The notes: generated by a model not told the origin, from the sequence alone. Counted from the first letter of the stretch, positions 26,174 to 35,060 are shown. The stretch is DNA of 35,547 bases from an uncultured Bacteroidota bacterium (GCA_903903635.1 CAIUZK010000272.1:1-35547), one strand, 5' to 3'. Numbers and translations: made by a program.

Positions 26174-28894
26174 ATGTCTGAAATTAGACCATTTTTAAGA
26201 TTGAGTGGCCTTGAGCCGTTGATTGTGAGGCCTGAAACCAACTTCGTGAATGTGGGTGAACGTACCAACGTTACCGGGTCAAAGAAATTTGCACGGCTGA
26301 TCAGGGAGAATAAATATGAGGAAGCGCTTAGCGTAGCCCGCCAGCAGGTGGAAAGCGGCGCCCAGATACTGGACATCAATATGGATGATGCCCTGCTGGA
26401 AGGTGTACTGGCAATGACCACATTTGTGAACCTGTTGCAAGCCGAGCCTGATATTGCCCGGATCCCCATCATGCTGGATTCATCGAAGTTTCCGATAATA
26501 GAGGCGGGTCTGAAGTGTATACAGGGCAAGTGTATTGTAAATTCCATCTCTATGAAAGAAGGAGAGGAGAAATTTATTGAGCAGGCGGAAATATGCAGAA
26601 GTTATGGCGCATCTGTAATCGTAATGGCATTTGATGAAAACGGACAGGCAGATACGCTGGATAAGAAAGTAAACATCAGCGAGCGGGCCTATAAGATACT
26701 CACGGAGCGGCTAGGCTTTCCGCCACAGGATATCATTTTTGACCCCAATATTTTTGCAATAGCCACAGGAATAGAGGAGCATAATAATTATGGTGCAGAC
26801 TTTATAGCGGCTACCCGGATCATCAAGCAAAGAATGCCGCTGACCAGGGTGAGCGGTGGTGTGAGCAATATTTCGTTTTCATTCCGGGGCAATGATGTGG
26901 TGCGTGAGGCCATGCATAGTGTATTCCTGTATCATGCCATAAAAGCAGGTATGGATATGGGTATTGTAAACGCCGGTGCGCTGGTAGTGTATGATGAAAT
27001 AGAACCTAAGCTGAAGGAGCTATGCGAAGATGTGGTTCTTAACCGTAATCCTGATGCAACTGAACACCTGGTAACATTTGCCGATACTGTGAAAGCCAAG
27101 GATAAGGAAGTAAAGGTGGATGATGCATGGCGCAGCAATGTGGTAGAAGAACGCCTGAAACATGCATTGGTAAATGGTATCACCGATTATATTGATGCTG
27201 ATACAGAAGTGGCCAGGCTGAAATATCCTAAACCACTTGATGTGATTGAGGGGCCATTAATGGATGGAATGAATGTAGTGGGCGATTTGTTCGGCAGTGG
27301 TAAAATGTTTTTGCCGCAGGTAGTAAAGAGCGCGAGGGTAATGAAGAAAAGCGTTGCCTACCTGTTTCCGTTTATTGAGGCTGAAAAAGAAGCACGCAGG
27401 CTGGCGCATATTGCCGCGGGAACAATAAATGAGGAGAGTGCAGGCGCTGCCAAAATATTGATGGCTACGGTGAAAGGCGATGTGCATGATATTGGAAAGA
27501 ATATTGTAGGTGTAGTACTTGGATGCAATGGCTATGATGTGATAGATATGGGTGTAATGGTGCATGCAGACAAGATACTGGAAACAGCTATAAAAGAGAA
27601 TGTAGACATAATAGGTCTGAGCGGACTGATTACGCCATCGCTGGATGAAATGGTGCACGTAGCCAAAGAAATGAAGCGCAGGGGTATGAAGCAGCCGTTG
27701 CTTATAGGTGGTGCGACAACCAGCCGGATGCATACCGCTGTTAAGATCGCCCAGCAATATGACCATGGAGTTGTGCATGTGCTTGATGCAAGCCGTAGTG
27801 TAACGGTGGCAGGAAATCTGCTGAATAAAGAGACCAAGGAGCAGTTTCTGAGAAATATAAATTCAGAGTATGATAAACTCAGGGATGATTTTGCCAATAA
27901 GAGATCGGTGAAGCAATATATACCGTTTGAGCAGGCTCAGTCCAGCGCAGCCAAAATAGATTGGGCTACATATATTCCTCCTACTCCTGCGCTATTGGGC
28001 ACAAAAGTATTTGATGGATATGACCTGGCTGAAATCAGGCAGTATATAGACTGGGGGCCGTTCTTCATAGCATGGGAAATGAAAGGGAAATTTCCTGAAA
28101 TACTAAAGGACTCCAATGTGGGAGCAGAGGCAACCAAGTTGTATAATGACGCCAATGCCATGCTGGACAAGATTGTTGATGAAAAATGGCTGACCGCCAG
28201 AGGGGTGATTGGCTTGTGGGAAGCAAAGAAGATTGCGCCGGATACTATAGTATTGCTGGATGAAAAAGGTAAGGAATTGGCGCACCTTGAATCGCTGAGG
28301 CAACAGGTGAAAAAGACTGCGGGACAGCCGTGTTTTTCACTGGCTGATTTTATTAAGCCCTATACTTTTGGAGGAGACAATGAGATCTCTGACTATATGG
28401 GGGCATTTGCGGTTAGTATACATGGTATAGAGTCGCACATTAAGCGTTTCATGGACGACCATGATGATTATAACAAGATCATGCTGCAGGCAATAGCCGA
28501 CCGTTTGGCTGAGGCATTTGCAGAAGTATTACATAAACGGGTGAGGAAAGAATTCTGGGGATATGCAAAGGATGAGAATATTGCAATAGCTGAACTGGTA
28601 AAGGAAAATTACCAGGGCATACGGCCTGCGCCAGGTTATCCTGCCTGCCCTGATCATACAGAGAAGTACAAATTGTTTGATCTGCTCAATGCTACAGAAA
28701 CTGCAGGTATTCAGCTTACGGAATCGCTGGCTATGTATCCGGGGGCTTCAGTTTGTGGCTGGTACTTCAGCCATCCGGAGAGTCATTATTTCGGCATAGG
28801 GCATATTGAACAAGACCAGCTTCATGATTATGCAAAGCGCAAGGAAATGAGTATTGAGGAAATAAGCAGGTGGCTTTCGCCGGTTTTAGATTAA
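26174..28894 (+). CDS. metH: Cobalamin-dependent methionine synthase lacking the homocysteine domain
   Basis: A 906-residue protein carrying three of the four MetH modules. The pterin-binding (methyltetrahydrofolate) domain is at about residues 10-290 ([33 protein letters not shown]). The cobalamin cap and Rossmann domain follow, with DVHDIGKN at 436-443 where His438 would be the lower cobalt ligand, plus [11 protein letters not shown] and GGATTS. The AdoMet reactivation domain is C-terminal, with [12 protein letters not shown] starting at 817 and [13 protein letters not shown]. The N-terminal zinc-dependent homocysteine methyltransferase domain (about 350 residues in E. coli MetH) is missing. 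In this phylum it is commonly a separate gene; it is not in this window. The start at 26174 follows the -7 box. Confidence 0.95.
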   Translation: MSEIRPFLRLSGLEPLIVRPETNFVNVGERTNVTGSKKFARLIRENKYEEALSVARQQVESGAQILDINMDDALLEGVLAMTTFVNLLQAEPDIARIPIMLDSSKFPIIEAGLKCIQGKCIVNSISMKEGEEKFIEQAEICRSYGASVIVMAFDENGQADTLDKKVNISERAYKILTERLGFPPQDIIFDPNIFAIATGIEEHNNYGADFIAATRIIKQRMPLTRVSGGVSNISFSFRGNDVVREAMHSVFLYHAIKAGMDMGIVNAGALVVYDEIEPKLKELCEDVVLNRNPDATEHLVTFADTVKAKDKEVKVDDAWRSNVVEERLKHALVNGITDYIDADTEVARLKYPKPLDVIEGPLMDGMNVVGDLFGSGKMFLPQVVKSARVMKKSVAYLFPFIEAEKEARRLAHIAAGTINEESAGAAKILMATVKGDVHDIGKNIVGVVLGCNGYDVIDMGVMVHADKILETAIKENVDIIGLSGLITPSLDEMVHVAKEMKRRGMKQPLLIGGATTSRMHTAVKIAQQYDHGVVHVLDASRSVTVAGNLLNKETKEQFLRNINSEYDKLRDDFANKRSVKQYIPFEQAQSSAAKIDWATYIPPTPALLGTKVFDGYDLAEIRQYIDWGPFFIAWEMKGKFPEILKDSNVGAEATKLYNDANAMLDKIVDEKWLTARGVIGLWEAKKIAPDTIVLLDEKGKELAHLESLRQQVKKTAGQPCFSLADFIKPYTFGGDNEISDYMGAFAVSIHGIESHIKRFMDDHDDYNKIMLQAIADRLAEAFAEVLHKRVRKEFWGYAKDENIAIAELVKENYQGIRPAPGYPACPDHTEKYKLFDLLNATETAGIQLTESLAMYPGASVCGWYFSHPESHYFGIGHIEQDQLHDYAKRKEMSIEEISRWLSPVLD

Positions 28895-28922
28895 GTGCAA
28901 ATTAAAAATCTGGAAAATCAAA

Positions 28923-29603
28923 GTGAGCGAAGTACAACAATTAAACACTAAGGTTACGCCACAAGGTGAACCATCTGGTGGCATGAGGCTGATGGCCAAC
29001 ATTGTGTCGGTAATTTTCCATCCGGTGTTTTTCCCGCTGGTTATGGCACTGGTACTTTCTAAACTGGCACCGGCGGGTTATGTTGGTCTTTCCCAGAAGC
29101 AACTGGTAATGTGGTTTATGAGCATAGGGCTTACTGCTGTATTTTTCCCGCTGTTCAGTATTTTTCTGATGAAGCAACTTGACTTTATCAGCAGCTATAA
29201 AATGCCAACAGCCAGGGAGCGCACCATACCCCTTATGGCCACCATGATATTCTATTTTTGGGTGAGCCATGTATTTAACAGTATGGCGGGTTATCCTGTG
29301 CCGCTCACATTGAAGGTGTTGTTATTGGGTAATTTCTGGGGCATTATTGTCTTGTTTATTATCAATATTTTCACCAAAATAAGCATGCATACATCAGCGT
29401 GCGGAGGCATGATAGGTATTATTCTTGTTCTTATGATCACAGGTCCGGTAAATATGCTGCTACCCTTGGTAGTAGCCATTTTATTAGCAGGAATTGTGGG
29501 CACTTCCAGGTTGATACTTGGCGCTCACCAGAAGGGAGATGTATGGCTGGGCTATATTATCGGCATCCTGGTGCAATTGGGCGCATATGTATATATGAAG
29601 TAG
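28923..29603 (+). CDS. PAP2-like integral membrane protein
   Basis: A 226-residue protein with about six hydrophobic helices (for example IVSVIFHPVFFPLVMALVL and IIVLFIINIF). A degenerate phosphatidic-acid-phosphatase pattern is visible: a basic loop KMPTARERTIP, then ISMHTSACGGMIG in place of PSGH, and SRLILGAHQKGD, which fits the PAP2 motif SR-x5-H-x3-D. It therefore looks like a PAP2-related phosphatase or transporter of lipid-linked substrates, with activity uncertain because the first motif lacks the usual K-x6-RP spacing. The start is GTG at 28923, 28 nt after metH; an ATG at 28983 is the alternative. Probably cotranscribed with metH. Confidence 0.65.
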   Translation: MSEVQQLNTKVTPQGEPSGGMRLMANIVSVIFHPVFFPLVMALVLSKLAPAGYVGLSQKQLVMWFMSIGLTAVFFPLFSIFLMKQLDFISSYKMPTARERTIPLMATMIFYFWVSHVFNSMAGYPVPLTLKVLLLGNFWGIIVLFIINIFTKISMHTSACGGMIGIILVLMITGPVNMLLPLVVAILLAGIVGTSRLILGAHQKGDVWLGYIIGILVQLGAYVYMK

Positions 29604-29655
29604 TGTAGCGAAGCCGGAACTTAAGTATAGAGTTTACTTTTTACCTTTTGATTTT

Positions 29656-29663
29656 TACCTTTG
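29656..29663 (+). promoter_or_regulatory. -7 box directly before the RidA-family gene
   Basis: TACCTTTG with only four nt to the ATG at 29668, predicting a leaderless mRNA. No -33 TTG at proper spacing. Confidence 0.5.
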
Positions 29664-29667
29664 AAAT

Positions 29668-30084
29668 ATGTCGCAACAATTTTCTACAGATAAAGCACCA
29701 AAACCGGTAGGGTTATACCCGCATGCAAAGCGGGTCGGAAACCTGTTATTTCTTTCGGGTGTAGGACCACGCAAAGCCGGAACTGATGAGATACCAGGCC
29801 TGAAAACGGACAAACATGGCAACTATACCGAGTTTGACTTTGCTGAACAATGCCGTAGTGTTTTTGACAATGTGCGTACCATACTGGAAGAAAGTGGAAG
29901 TAGCTGGGATAGGCTGGTAGACGTAACCGTATTTCTGGTGAATATGAAGCGTGATTTCCAGATTTACAACAAGGTGTATGCTGAGTATTTTAAGGACAAC
30001 CAGCCCTGCCGCACAACAGTAGGCATTGAAAGCCTGCCAACAGCAATAGCCATTGAGCTTAAATGCATAGCTACGATTGATTAA
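29668..30084 (+). CDS. RidA/YjgF/UK114-family protein, aminomuconate-deaminase-like branch
   Basis: A 138-residue trimeric-type small protein. RidA hallmarks: LYPHAKRVGNLLFLSGVGPRK near the N terminus, QCRSVFDNVRTILEESGSSWDRLVDVTVFLVNM in the middle (key residues FDN-R-ILEESGS), the catalytic-pocket Arg in CRTTVGIESLP, and the final IELKCIATID with its conserved Glu. RidA proteins hydrolyse reactive enamine/imine intermediates. The YPHAKRVG-LFLSG-GPR spacing recalls 2-aminomuconate deaminases of kynurenine degradation, but no other genes of that pathway are here, so the specific assignment is open. Confidence 0.88.
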   Translation: MSQQFSTDKAPKPVGLYPHAKRVGNLLFLSGVGPRKAGTDEIPGLKTDKHGNYTEFDFAEQCRSVFDNVRTILEESGSSWDRLVDVTVFLVNMKRDFQIYNKVYAEYFKDNQPCRTTVGIESLPTAIAIELKCIATID

Positions 30085-30222
30085 TAAGCATCATCTCTTT
30101 CCAGGTTGATTTTTCAGCGCATGTTACGACTGATGCCAGCCGATGGAATAACTGCCAGTTGAATTTACCTTCAAAAAATAATTTATTACGGTAAAATAAT
30201 TATTTTAGAGAATCCAGTGCGC

Positions 30223-30230
30223 TATATTTG
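30223..30230 (+). promoter_or_regulatory. -7 box of the M28 peptidase gene
   Basis: TATATTTG, 28 nt before the ATG at 30259. A GTG codon in frame at 30217 lies upstream of this box and is excluded as start. Confidence 0.5.
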
Positions 30231-30258
30231 TCTTCAAATTTTCAAATTATCTCGGGCT

Positions 30259-31695
30259 ATGTTTAAATATTCAGGATATCTTGTTCTTGCTTTGATATTA
30301 ATTTCCTTCAGCGTTACAGCCCAGGATGATACAAGCAGGCATGATGAACTAATGAATCAAACCAACACAAACAACTTTGTTGATACAGTTACCCATGTGT
30401 ACAATCTTGATTCGTTGGATAAGGCTAAAATCAGCAAGGATCTGAAAGAAAAAATCAAAGCCAGTATTGCACAGTCGGAGGCTGATAAAATCTGGATCAA
30501 AAAGCAGATGCAGGCGCTCACCACGCAGCACATGCACGGCAGAGGCTATGTAAAAGGCGGCATCGATTCGGCGGGCATTTACATAATGAAAAAGTTCAAA
30601 GAACTTAAGTTGAAGCCTGCAACATCAAATGGTCAGGCAGCCCAGGCTTTCGGATTTCCTGTAAATACTTTCCCGGGAAAAATGATGATACGGATAAACG
30701 GAGATTCATTAAGGCCATGTGCAGACTATATTATTGAGCCATCCAGTCAATCATTCAAAGGAAATGGTCTGAGAGTGAAGAGGATTAATCTGAATGATAT
30801 TGTCGACAGGGCAGCGTGGAAGATTACCTTATCGCAACTGGATACCAATCATGCCTATGTTTTTGACAATACTGACCTTTTTTGCAGTAAGATTCTTAAT
30901 GTAAAGAGGAATGTATTCCTTACATTATTGCCCAGAGGATGTTTTATCATTCCCCAGGAGGGCCGGCTTCAGTGGTCTCAGAGTCGCGACACAATAGCCG
31001 CGACAGTGTTTTATGTGAGACCGGGTTCCATACCCAAGGTCTTGAAATGGGTAGATGTAAACGTGACTTCTGTTTTTCTTCCTCATGTAAAGGGAAATAA
31101 CATTGTTGCCTGTGTACCAGGGGTTGTAAAAGATTCTTTTATAGCATTTACTGCTCATTACGACCACCTGGGTACAATGGGGGATACAACAGTTTTTACC
31201 GGGGCAAATGATGATGCAAGTGGTATTGCCATGATGCTTTTTCTGGCCTCATTTTATGCGAAGCATCCGCCTCATTACACTATGTTGTTTATTGCTTTTG
31301 CAGGTGAGGAGGCTTCATTAATGGGATCTCAGTTTTTTGTAAAAAATCCGATGGTGCCTCTGAAGAACATTAAATTCCTTGTGAATATGAATATGATGGG
31401 CGATGCTACTACCGGACTGACGGTTGTGAATGCCATGGATCACCCGACTGAATTTGGAATTCTGAAGCAAATAAATGACCGGGAAAAATATGTGCCTACG
31501 ATTTGGGCTAAACCACAGGCCGCAAATAGCGATCATTACTATTTTTCAAGAGCCGGAATACCTGCATTTTTCATTTATGGCAATGGCGGAAAAGGATATT
31601 ACCACGACATTTACGACAAGCCTAAGGAATTGACGGCAAATAATATAGATGGAGTGGCAAAATTACTTATTGCTTTTGCGAAAGAGATAAATTAG
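30259..31695 (+). CDS. Secreted M28-family zinc metallopeptidase
   Basis: A 478-residue exported peptidase. A signal peptide (MFKYSGYLVLALILISFSVTAQ) precedes a helical N-terminal region and a PA-like insert. The catalytic M28 domain lies in the C-terminal ~200 residues: first zinc His at 300 (TAHYDHLG), bridging Asp at 318 (GANDDASG), the catalytic Glu pair in FAGEEASLMGS, the next metal Asp in NMNMMGD, and the last metal His in YYHDIYDKP. All metal ligands are present, so an active aminopeptidase of the leucyl/PSMA-like type is likely. It probably acts in the periplasm or outside. A single-gene unit with its own promoter. Confidence 0.92.
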   Translation: MFKYSGYLVLALILISFSVTAQDDTSRHDELMNQTNTNNFVDTVTHVYNLDSLDKAKISKDLKEKIKASIAQSEADKIWIKKQMQALTTQHMHGRGYVKGGIDSAGIYIMKKFKELKLKPATSNGQAAQAFGFPVNTFPGKMMIRINGDSLRPCADYIIEPSSQSFKGNGLRVKRINLNDIVDRAAWKITLSQLDTNHAYVFDNTDLFCSKILNVKRNVFLTLLPRGCFIIPQEGRLQWSQSRDTIAATVFYVRPGSIPKVLKWVDVNVTSVFLPHVKGNNIVACVPGVVKDSFIAFTAHYDHLGTMGDTTVFTGANDDASGIAMMLFLASFYAKHPPHYTMLFIAFAGEEASLMGSQFFVKNPMVPLKNIKFLVNMNMMGDATTGLTVVNAMDHPTEFGILKQINDREKYVPTIWAKPQAANSDHYYFSRAGIPAFFIYGNGGKGYYHDIYDKPKELTANNIDGVAKLLIAFAKEIN

Positions 31696-31717
31696 GTAAT
31701 TAGCATGCGCCATGCTA

Positions 31718-31747
31718 TTGGATTATGAAATGTATTTACTATTTTTG
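31718..31747 (+). promoter_or_regulatory. Promoter of the 31.8-kb lipoprotein gene
   Basis: TTG (31718-31720) and TATTTTTG (31740-31747) are 19 nt apart, an ideal match; the ATG is 25 nt after the box. A small 6-bp stem AGCATG/CATGCT precedes it at 31702-31716. Confidence 0.68.
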
Positions 31748-31772
31748 AAGTTCTGATATTTAAAATACTGTT

Positions 31773-32861
31773 ATGAAAAAACTATTTTCATTTTCTCTGG
31801 CTGTCACTACTCTTTTACTGGGAGGGTTATTATTCGCTCCTTCCTGCAAGAAAGTCTGGCATGCAACAAACCCTACTCCTTCTAATTTCAAATTGCTGGG
31901 TTATACCAAAATCATTACCAAAACAATGGTTGCTCCCATAATGTATATCCCTGCTGTAACTGAAACTTATTCATTTGGCTATGATGGAAACAACAGGCTT
32001 TCTCAGATACTTTATGCCACCAATGATTCGAATATGAAGAAGCTGGGATTGCTTGATCTGAGAATTACTTTTGATTATTCTGCCGACTCGATCATAAAGA
32101 CAATTTACAACCTTAAAGCTGCAAACATTGTTGAGCAGGATACTTTTATTCAGAATGCATATGGGCAGATAATCTTTGGTAATTTCCTTAAAGAGCGCCA
32201 TACTTACACTTATGCAGGTTCGTTGCTTGCATCTCAGACCGATACTTATCTTGACAGCGGTACAACAGTATCAGGCACTTCATTTTTTACATCAGACAAT
32301 AAGGATTTTCTGCATCAGGCGTTTAACGGATCGCTTACAGCAACCTTCCCTAACATAGGTATAAGGCCTGACATTACCCCGGCATTCCCACAGCGCGATA
32401 GCATACTTTCTTACCCGTTAACAGTGGTTTGGAATACTTTTGACCCCTATATCAGCACAACTACCCATAACAGTGTAGGGGTTGACGGTGTAGACCAGAC
32501 TGACATCCTTACAGGGTACCACAGCAATGGCGCTACTGTAGATGCCTATGATGCCAACGGCATTTTTGTGCGTACCGGTTATTTCCCTGCCGGACTATAT
32601 ACTACCAAGTTTTTTCAGATATACGACTTTTTTGACGACAGGGTAGGTGATTATATGCAGTTGCAATCATTTACCACCTATGGCGTGAATATTTACCATG
32701 AGTCGCACCTGGTTAAACAGATGACCAGTACTTACGATACTACCTTTGTAACTTACAATATTGATGCCCAGAGTAAAATTACCCAGACACAGGTACTGAT
32801 CAAGGATATCAAGGGTAACAGCACATCCATAATTTACAAGCTTACATACGATACCAACTAG
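31773..32861 (+). CDS. Lipoprotein of unknown function
   Basis: A 362-residue probable lipoprotein with a signal peptide and Cys25 in APSCKK. The mature part is beta-strand-rich: YSFGYDGNNRLSQILY, LRITFDYSADSIIKT, AGSLLASQTDTY, GYHSNGATVDAYDANGIF and a terminal TSIIYKLTYDTN. The pattern Y-x-Y/D-x-x-N/G-R-L resembles the YD/DUF4595-type hairpin units found in many Bacteroidota lipoproteins, but I do not recognise a specific family. No catalytic motif seen. Single-gene unit. Confidence 0.7.
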   Translation: MKKLFSFSLAVTTLLLGGLLFAPSCKKVWHATNPTPSNFKLLGYTKIITKTMVAPIMYIPAVTETYSFGYDGNNRLSQILYATNDSNMKKLGLLDLRITFDYSADSIIKTIYNLKAANIVEQDTFIQNAYGQIIFGNFLKERHTYTYAGSLLASQTDTYLDSGTTVSGTSFFTSDNKDFLHQAFNGSLTATFPNIGIRPDITPAFPQRDSILSYPLTVVWNTFDPYISTTTHNSVGVDGVDQTDILTGYHSNGATVDAYDANGIFVRTGYFPAGLYTTKFFQIYDFFDDRVGDYMQLQSFTTYGVNIYHESHLVKQMTSTYDTTFVTYNIDAQSKITQTQVLIKDIKGNSTSIIYKLTYDTN

Positions 32862-32962
32862 ACGTTCAGTCGGGTTGTTCCTCTTTTTTACCTGGTCTGA
32901 TCAGGCTATGATAGTTATTGATTATTCTATCATAACCAGAAACCGCCTTTGGTTACATCGTT

Positions 32963-32994
32963 TTGCGCATTTTGGTTTACAATGGTTAAATTTG
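32963..32994 (+). promoter_or_regulatory. Promoter of the DUF2480 gene
   Basis: TTG (32963-32965, within TTTTG) and TAAATTTG (32987-32994) are separated by 21 nt. The transcript would start near 33000, about 24 nt before the ATG. Confidence 0.68.
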
Positions 32995-33023
32995 CTGCAT
33001 AGTGTTTAATAAATGCTGCCTAT

Positions 33024-33527
33024 ATGGAAACAATTGTAAACAGAGTTGCTGAAAGCGGCATCATTACGCTGGACCTCGTTCCTTTCATTCCGGGAGACAA
33101 CGTTGTGGAATTTGATCTGAAACCATATCTATTCAGGGAAATGATTTTGCGTGAAAAGGATTACCGCGCAGCCCTTCTAACCACTGATTGGGAACAGTAC
33201 AGGAATAAACATGTAGCTATACTTTGCAGCGCCGATGCCATTGTGCCGGTTTGGGCGTATATGCTTGCAGCCAGCAACCTTGAGCCTGTAGCTGCTTCGG
33301 TGTATTTTGGCAGCAAAGATGAAATGGTAAAACACCTGATACAGAAACGCATAAATGAAATTGATCCTGAAGAATATAAAGACAAGCGAGTGGTAATAAA
33401 GGGTTGCGGTGACGTAGCTATTCCCGAAGCAGCCTATGTGGCTATTACCCATCACCTCCGCCCGTATGTAAAATCTCTGATGTATGGAGAGCCATGTAGC
33501 ATGGTGCCTATTTATAAGATGAAGTAG
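33024..33527 (+). CDS. DUF2480 protein
   Basis: A 167-residue cytoplasmic protein typical of the DUF2480 family, which is nearly limited to Bacteroidota. Recognisable parts: VNRVAESGIITLDLVPFIP, DLKPYLFREMILREKDYRAAL, ILCSADAIVPVWAYML, VVIKGCGDVAIPEAAYVAIT and the terminal LMYGEPCSMVPIYK. Conserved Cys residues (in LCSAD, GCGD, EPCS) could bind metal or act in redox chemistry; this is inferred only from conservation of pattern. Function unknown. It is the last core-type gene before the repeat-rich region. Confidence 0.88.
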   Translation: METIVNRVAESGIITLDLVPFIPGDNVVEFDLKPYLFREMILREKDYRAALLTTDWEQYRNKHVAILCSADAIVPVWAYMLAASNLEPVAASVYFGSKDEMVKHLIQKRINEIDPEEYKDKRVVIKGCGDVAIPEAAYVAITHHLRPYVKSLMYGEPCSMVPIYKMK

Positions 33528-33656
33528 ATAATTATTTTTCCTTTCCCGATTATAGAATTGCACAGTGCCTCCGTCCCCTCCCGTTGAAAAAACGGGACCT
33601 TGTTCCGGGGCTTCAAAGGAGGATGAATATTCAACTTCATAACTTACTTCTGCCAG

Positions 33657-33720
33657 GTTGATAGGTTGAAAAGTTGAAAAGTTGAATAGTTGAAAAGTTG
33701 AATAGTTGAAAAGTTGATAG
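33657..33720. repeat. 8-bp minisatellite (GTTGAAAA/GTTGAATA/GTTGATAG)
   Basis: Eight 8-bp units lie in tandem from 33657: two outer GTTGATAG units and six inner units alternating mostly between GTTGAAAA and GTTGAATA. On the minus strand the array reads as repeats of TTTTCAAC/TATTCAAC. Similar arrays give spurious FNFSTFQ-type reading frames in other Bacteroidota genomes (from memory). Confidence 0.93.
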
Positions 33721-33798
33721 GTTCCTTCCTTCGCTATGGCTTCGGCGGGCGAGGGATAGGTTGATAAGTAATCCTGGTTTTTGTTTACTGTTTTAGTG

Positions 33799-33898
33799 AA
33801 TTGCACACTGCGCAAAAATATTTTGTTGCGCAAAATTTTATTGACAATCAAGCGATTAGATGCGAATAATTGCGCATTTTGGGGTGGAGTGTGCAATT
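33799..33898. repeat. 100-bp segment bounded by a 10-bp inverted repeat
   Basis: AATTGCACAC (33799-33808) and GTGTGCAATT (33889-33898) are perfect inverse complements. Inside are two direct TTGCGCAAAA-like motifs (near 33809-33836) and TGCGCATTTTG near 33871. No coding capacity. It could be a small non-autonomous element or a long-range stem. Confidence 0.7.
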
Positions 33899-33906
33899 TC
33901 GTCTGA

Positions 33907-33940
33907 ATCAGAATTTACAAGATTTTTGAATTTGCAGAAT
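33907..33940. repeat. AT-rich AGAATT repeat, copy A
   Basis: This segment (starting ATCAGAATTTACAAGATT) is similar, in the same orientation, to 34887-34919. The two copies flank the HTH gene. Confidence 0.6.
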
Positions 33941-33964
33941 TAGTATGTTGTTTGCTTTGCCTTA

Positions 33965-34885
33965 TTAATGGTTTTTGGAAAGGTTGCGGTTGTAGAGGTT
34001 GTTTAGTTTTGAGTGACTTGATATTTTTTGGGGCTGGGTGGGTTTATTTGTGGTGGTGGTGGTGTGGGTATTTTCGTCGTTATTGGGAACCTGTGGCTGG
34101 GGTAGGGAAAGTTGATTCAATTGTTTATTATCGTCTCGTCTTTTTTCCTGAGCTTCTTTTTTGTTGAGGGATTGCATGAAGGCTTCGTGCTCGGTGCGGA
34201 TGATGGCCAATTTGTCGGGATAGGATAGTTCGGGGGTTGGATTTGAATAGGTTGTTGGGGGTTGTGGTGTTGCCGGCGCGGCCTTTATTTCATCGGGGGT
34301 ATATGGGTCTGGATCGGCCTGGGGAGGGTTTTCGGACCAATGCACAACGTCTTGTATGTCGAGCTGAGTTTCTTTTATGTTCTCTTCTTTTTTTGGTATG
34401 CAGCCGTGCTCAACGAGCTTACCGAGCAGGATGGTGCGGCTGCTCACTTTTGCCTGGTGTCGGATAAAGTCGTCGAGCATGGACTGGACTTCGAGGGCTT
34501 TATCGGGGTTCTTTTGATTTACGAACTCCATGAAGCGGTTGCGCAATTCTATGGTTTCGTTGAGGGCATTGCCTTTGGTGAGTTTGCGAACAAGGGAGCC
34601 GAGTTTGCAGACGTTGTTGACCTCATCGTTGGTTAGCTGATTAAATGCCCTTTCGGGTGCCAATAGCTTTTCCTGGTAGTTGGTGAGGAGGAGCCATGCG
34701 TTTTCGGTGCCGATGGATGGCATGTTGTCGGTGCAGCTTTTGAGGCGATCCCAGGCGTTATCGGCAGCCCAGTAATGGACGGTGCGGCGGCTGATGCCGA
34801 GCAATTGTGCAATCTCGGTCTTTGTCAAATTCGTTTTGATAAAGAGCGTTTCGGCGAGTTCTTTTAAGTCATTGTTGTTTTTCAT
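33965..34885 (-). CDS. Helix-turn-helix protein, terminase small-subunit/gpP N-terminus-like
   Basis: A 306-residue probable DNA-binding protein. Residues 6-45 (ELAETLFIKTNLTKTEIAQL then GISRRTVHYWAADNAWDRLK) form a helix-turn-helix like the N terminus of phage terminase gpP/small-subunit proteins. Residues 60-160 are helical (LTNYQEKLLAPER, EVNNVCKLGSLVRKLTKGN, MEFVNQKNPDKALEVQSMLDDF). The rest is a Pro/Thr/Asn/Gln-rich low-complexity tail (PATPQPPTTYSNPTPE, HTTTTTNKPTQPQ). No large terminase, portal or integrase accompanies it, so it is an orphan or a domesticated relative. A phage-derived or regulatory role is inference. It lies between two AGAATT-type repeats and left of operator-like repeats. 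Confidence 0.7.
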   Translation of the reverse strand: MKNNNDLKELAETLFIKTNLTKTEIAQLLGISRRTVHYWAADNAWDRLKSCTDNMPSIGTENAWLLLTNYQEKLLAPERAFNQLTNDEVNNVCKLGSLVRKLTKGNALNETIELRNRFMEFVNQKNPDKALEVQSMLDDFIRHQAKVSSRTILLGKLVEHGCIPKKEENIKETQLDIQDVVHWSENPPQADPDPYTPDEIKAAPATPQPPTTYSNPTPELSYPDKLAIIRTEHEAFMQSLNKKEAQEKRRDDNKQLNQLSLPQPQVPNNDENTHTTTTTNKPTQPQKISSHSKLNNLYNRNLSKNH

Positions 34886-34886
34886 G

Positions 34887-34919
34887 ATCAGAATTATAGG
34901 ATTAAAGAATTTTCAGAAT
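34887..34919. repeat. AT-rich AGAATT repeat, copy B
   Basis: Starts ATCAGAATTATAGGATT and ends CAGAAT, directly before the HTH start codon on the upstream side. Similar to 33907-33940 with a few differences and one length change. Confidence 0.6.
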
Positions 34920-35000
34920 GATTACCGGATTTATGAAAAGGACGGTTTGTTTTTCGCGCATAAAGTTCCGACGGGATTATGGGATGGAGAAATTGAAAAT

Positions 35001-35060
35001 CTATGACAGTACGGATTTCGTACTATGACAGACCGTATACGATCTATCATAGATTTTTTT
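35001..35060 (+). promoter_or_regulatory. Phased 9-mer repeats with terminator-like hairpin
   Basis: CTATGACAG occurs at 35001-35009 and 35023-35031, and CTATCATAG at 35044-35052, an inverted near-copy. The starts are 22 and 21 nt apart, two DNA turns. AGTACG/CGTACT forms a stem between the first two. The span 35023-35052 is itself an imperfect palindrome with two C-A mismatches, and eight T follow at 35054-35061. It can be read as an operator cluster upstream of the HTH gene or as a plus-strand intrinsic terminator. Confidence 0.6.

Larger units (their letters stand above)
33528..33964. other. Repeat-rich non-coding region left of the HTH gene
   Basis: 437 nt without a supported gene. It contains a hairpin CCCGTT/AACGGG (33580-33596) inside a larger CCTCC...GGAGG inverted segment, the 8-bp minisatellite, a GC-rich motif near 33726-33757 (TTCGCTATGGCTTCGGCGGG), a 100-bp segment bounded by a 10-bp inverted repeat, and an AT-rich AGAATT-type repeat. 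A 239-codon minus-strand reading frame here (33177-33896) crosses the minisatellite and DUF2480 antisense and is not a gene. Confidence 0.7.

Noticed and set aside
33657-33720. Possible CRISPR array
   Set aside because: Units are 8 bp without spacers and no cas genes are present.
33177-33896. 239-codon minus-strand frame with FNYSTFQLFNFSTFQ
   Set aside because: It is produced by the 8-bp minisatellite and the DUF2480 antisense strand.
33965-34885. Prophage
   Set aside because: Only one terminase-small-subunit-like protein is present; no large terminase, portal, capsid, tail, lysis or integrase gene is visible in the window.
34782-35006. 74-codon plus-strand frame opposite the HTH start
   Set aside because: Its first half is antisense to the HTH domain and the second half is the AGAATT repeat translated; no promoter.
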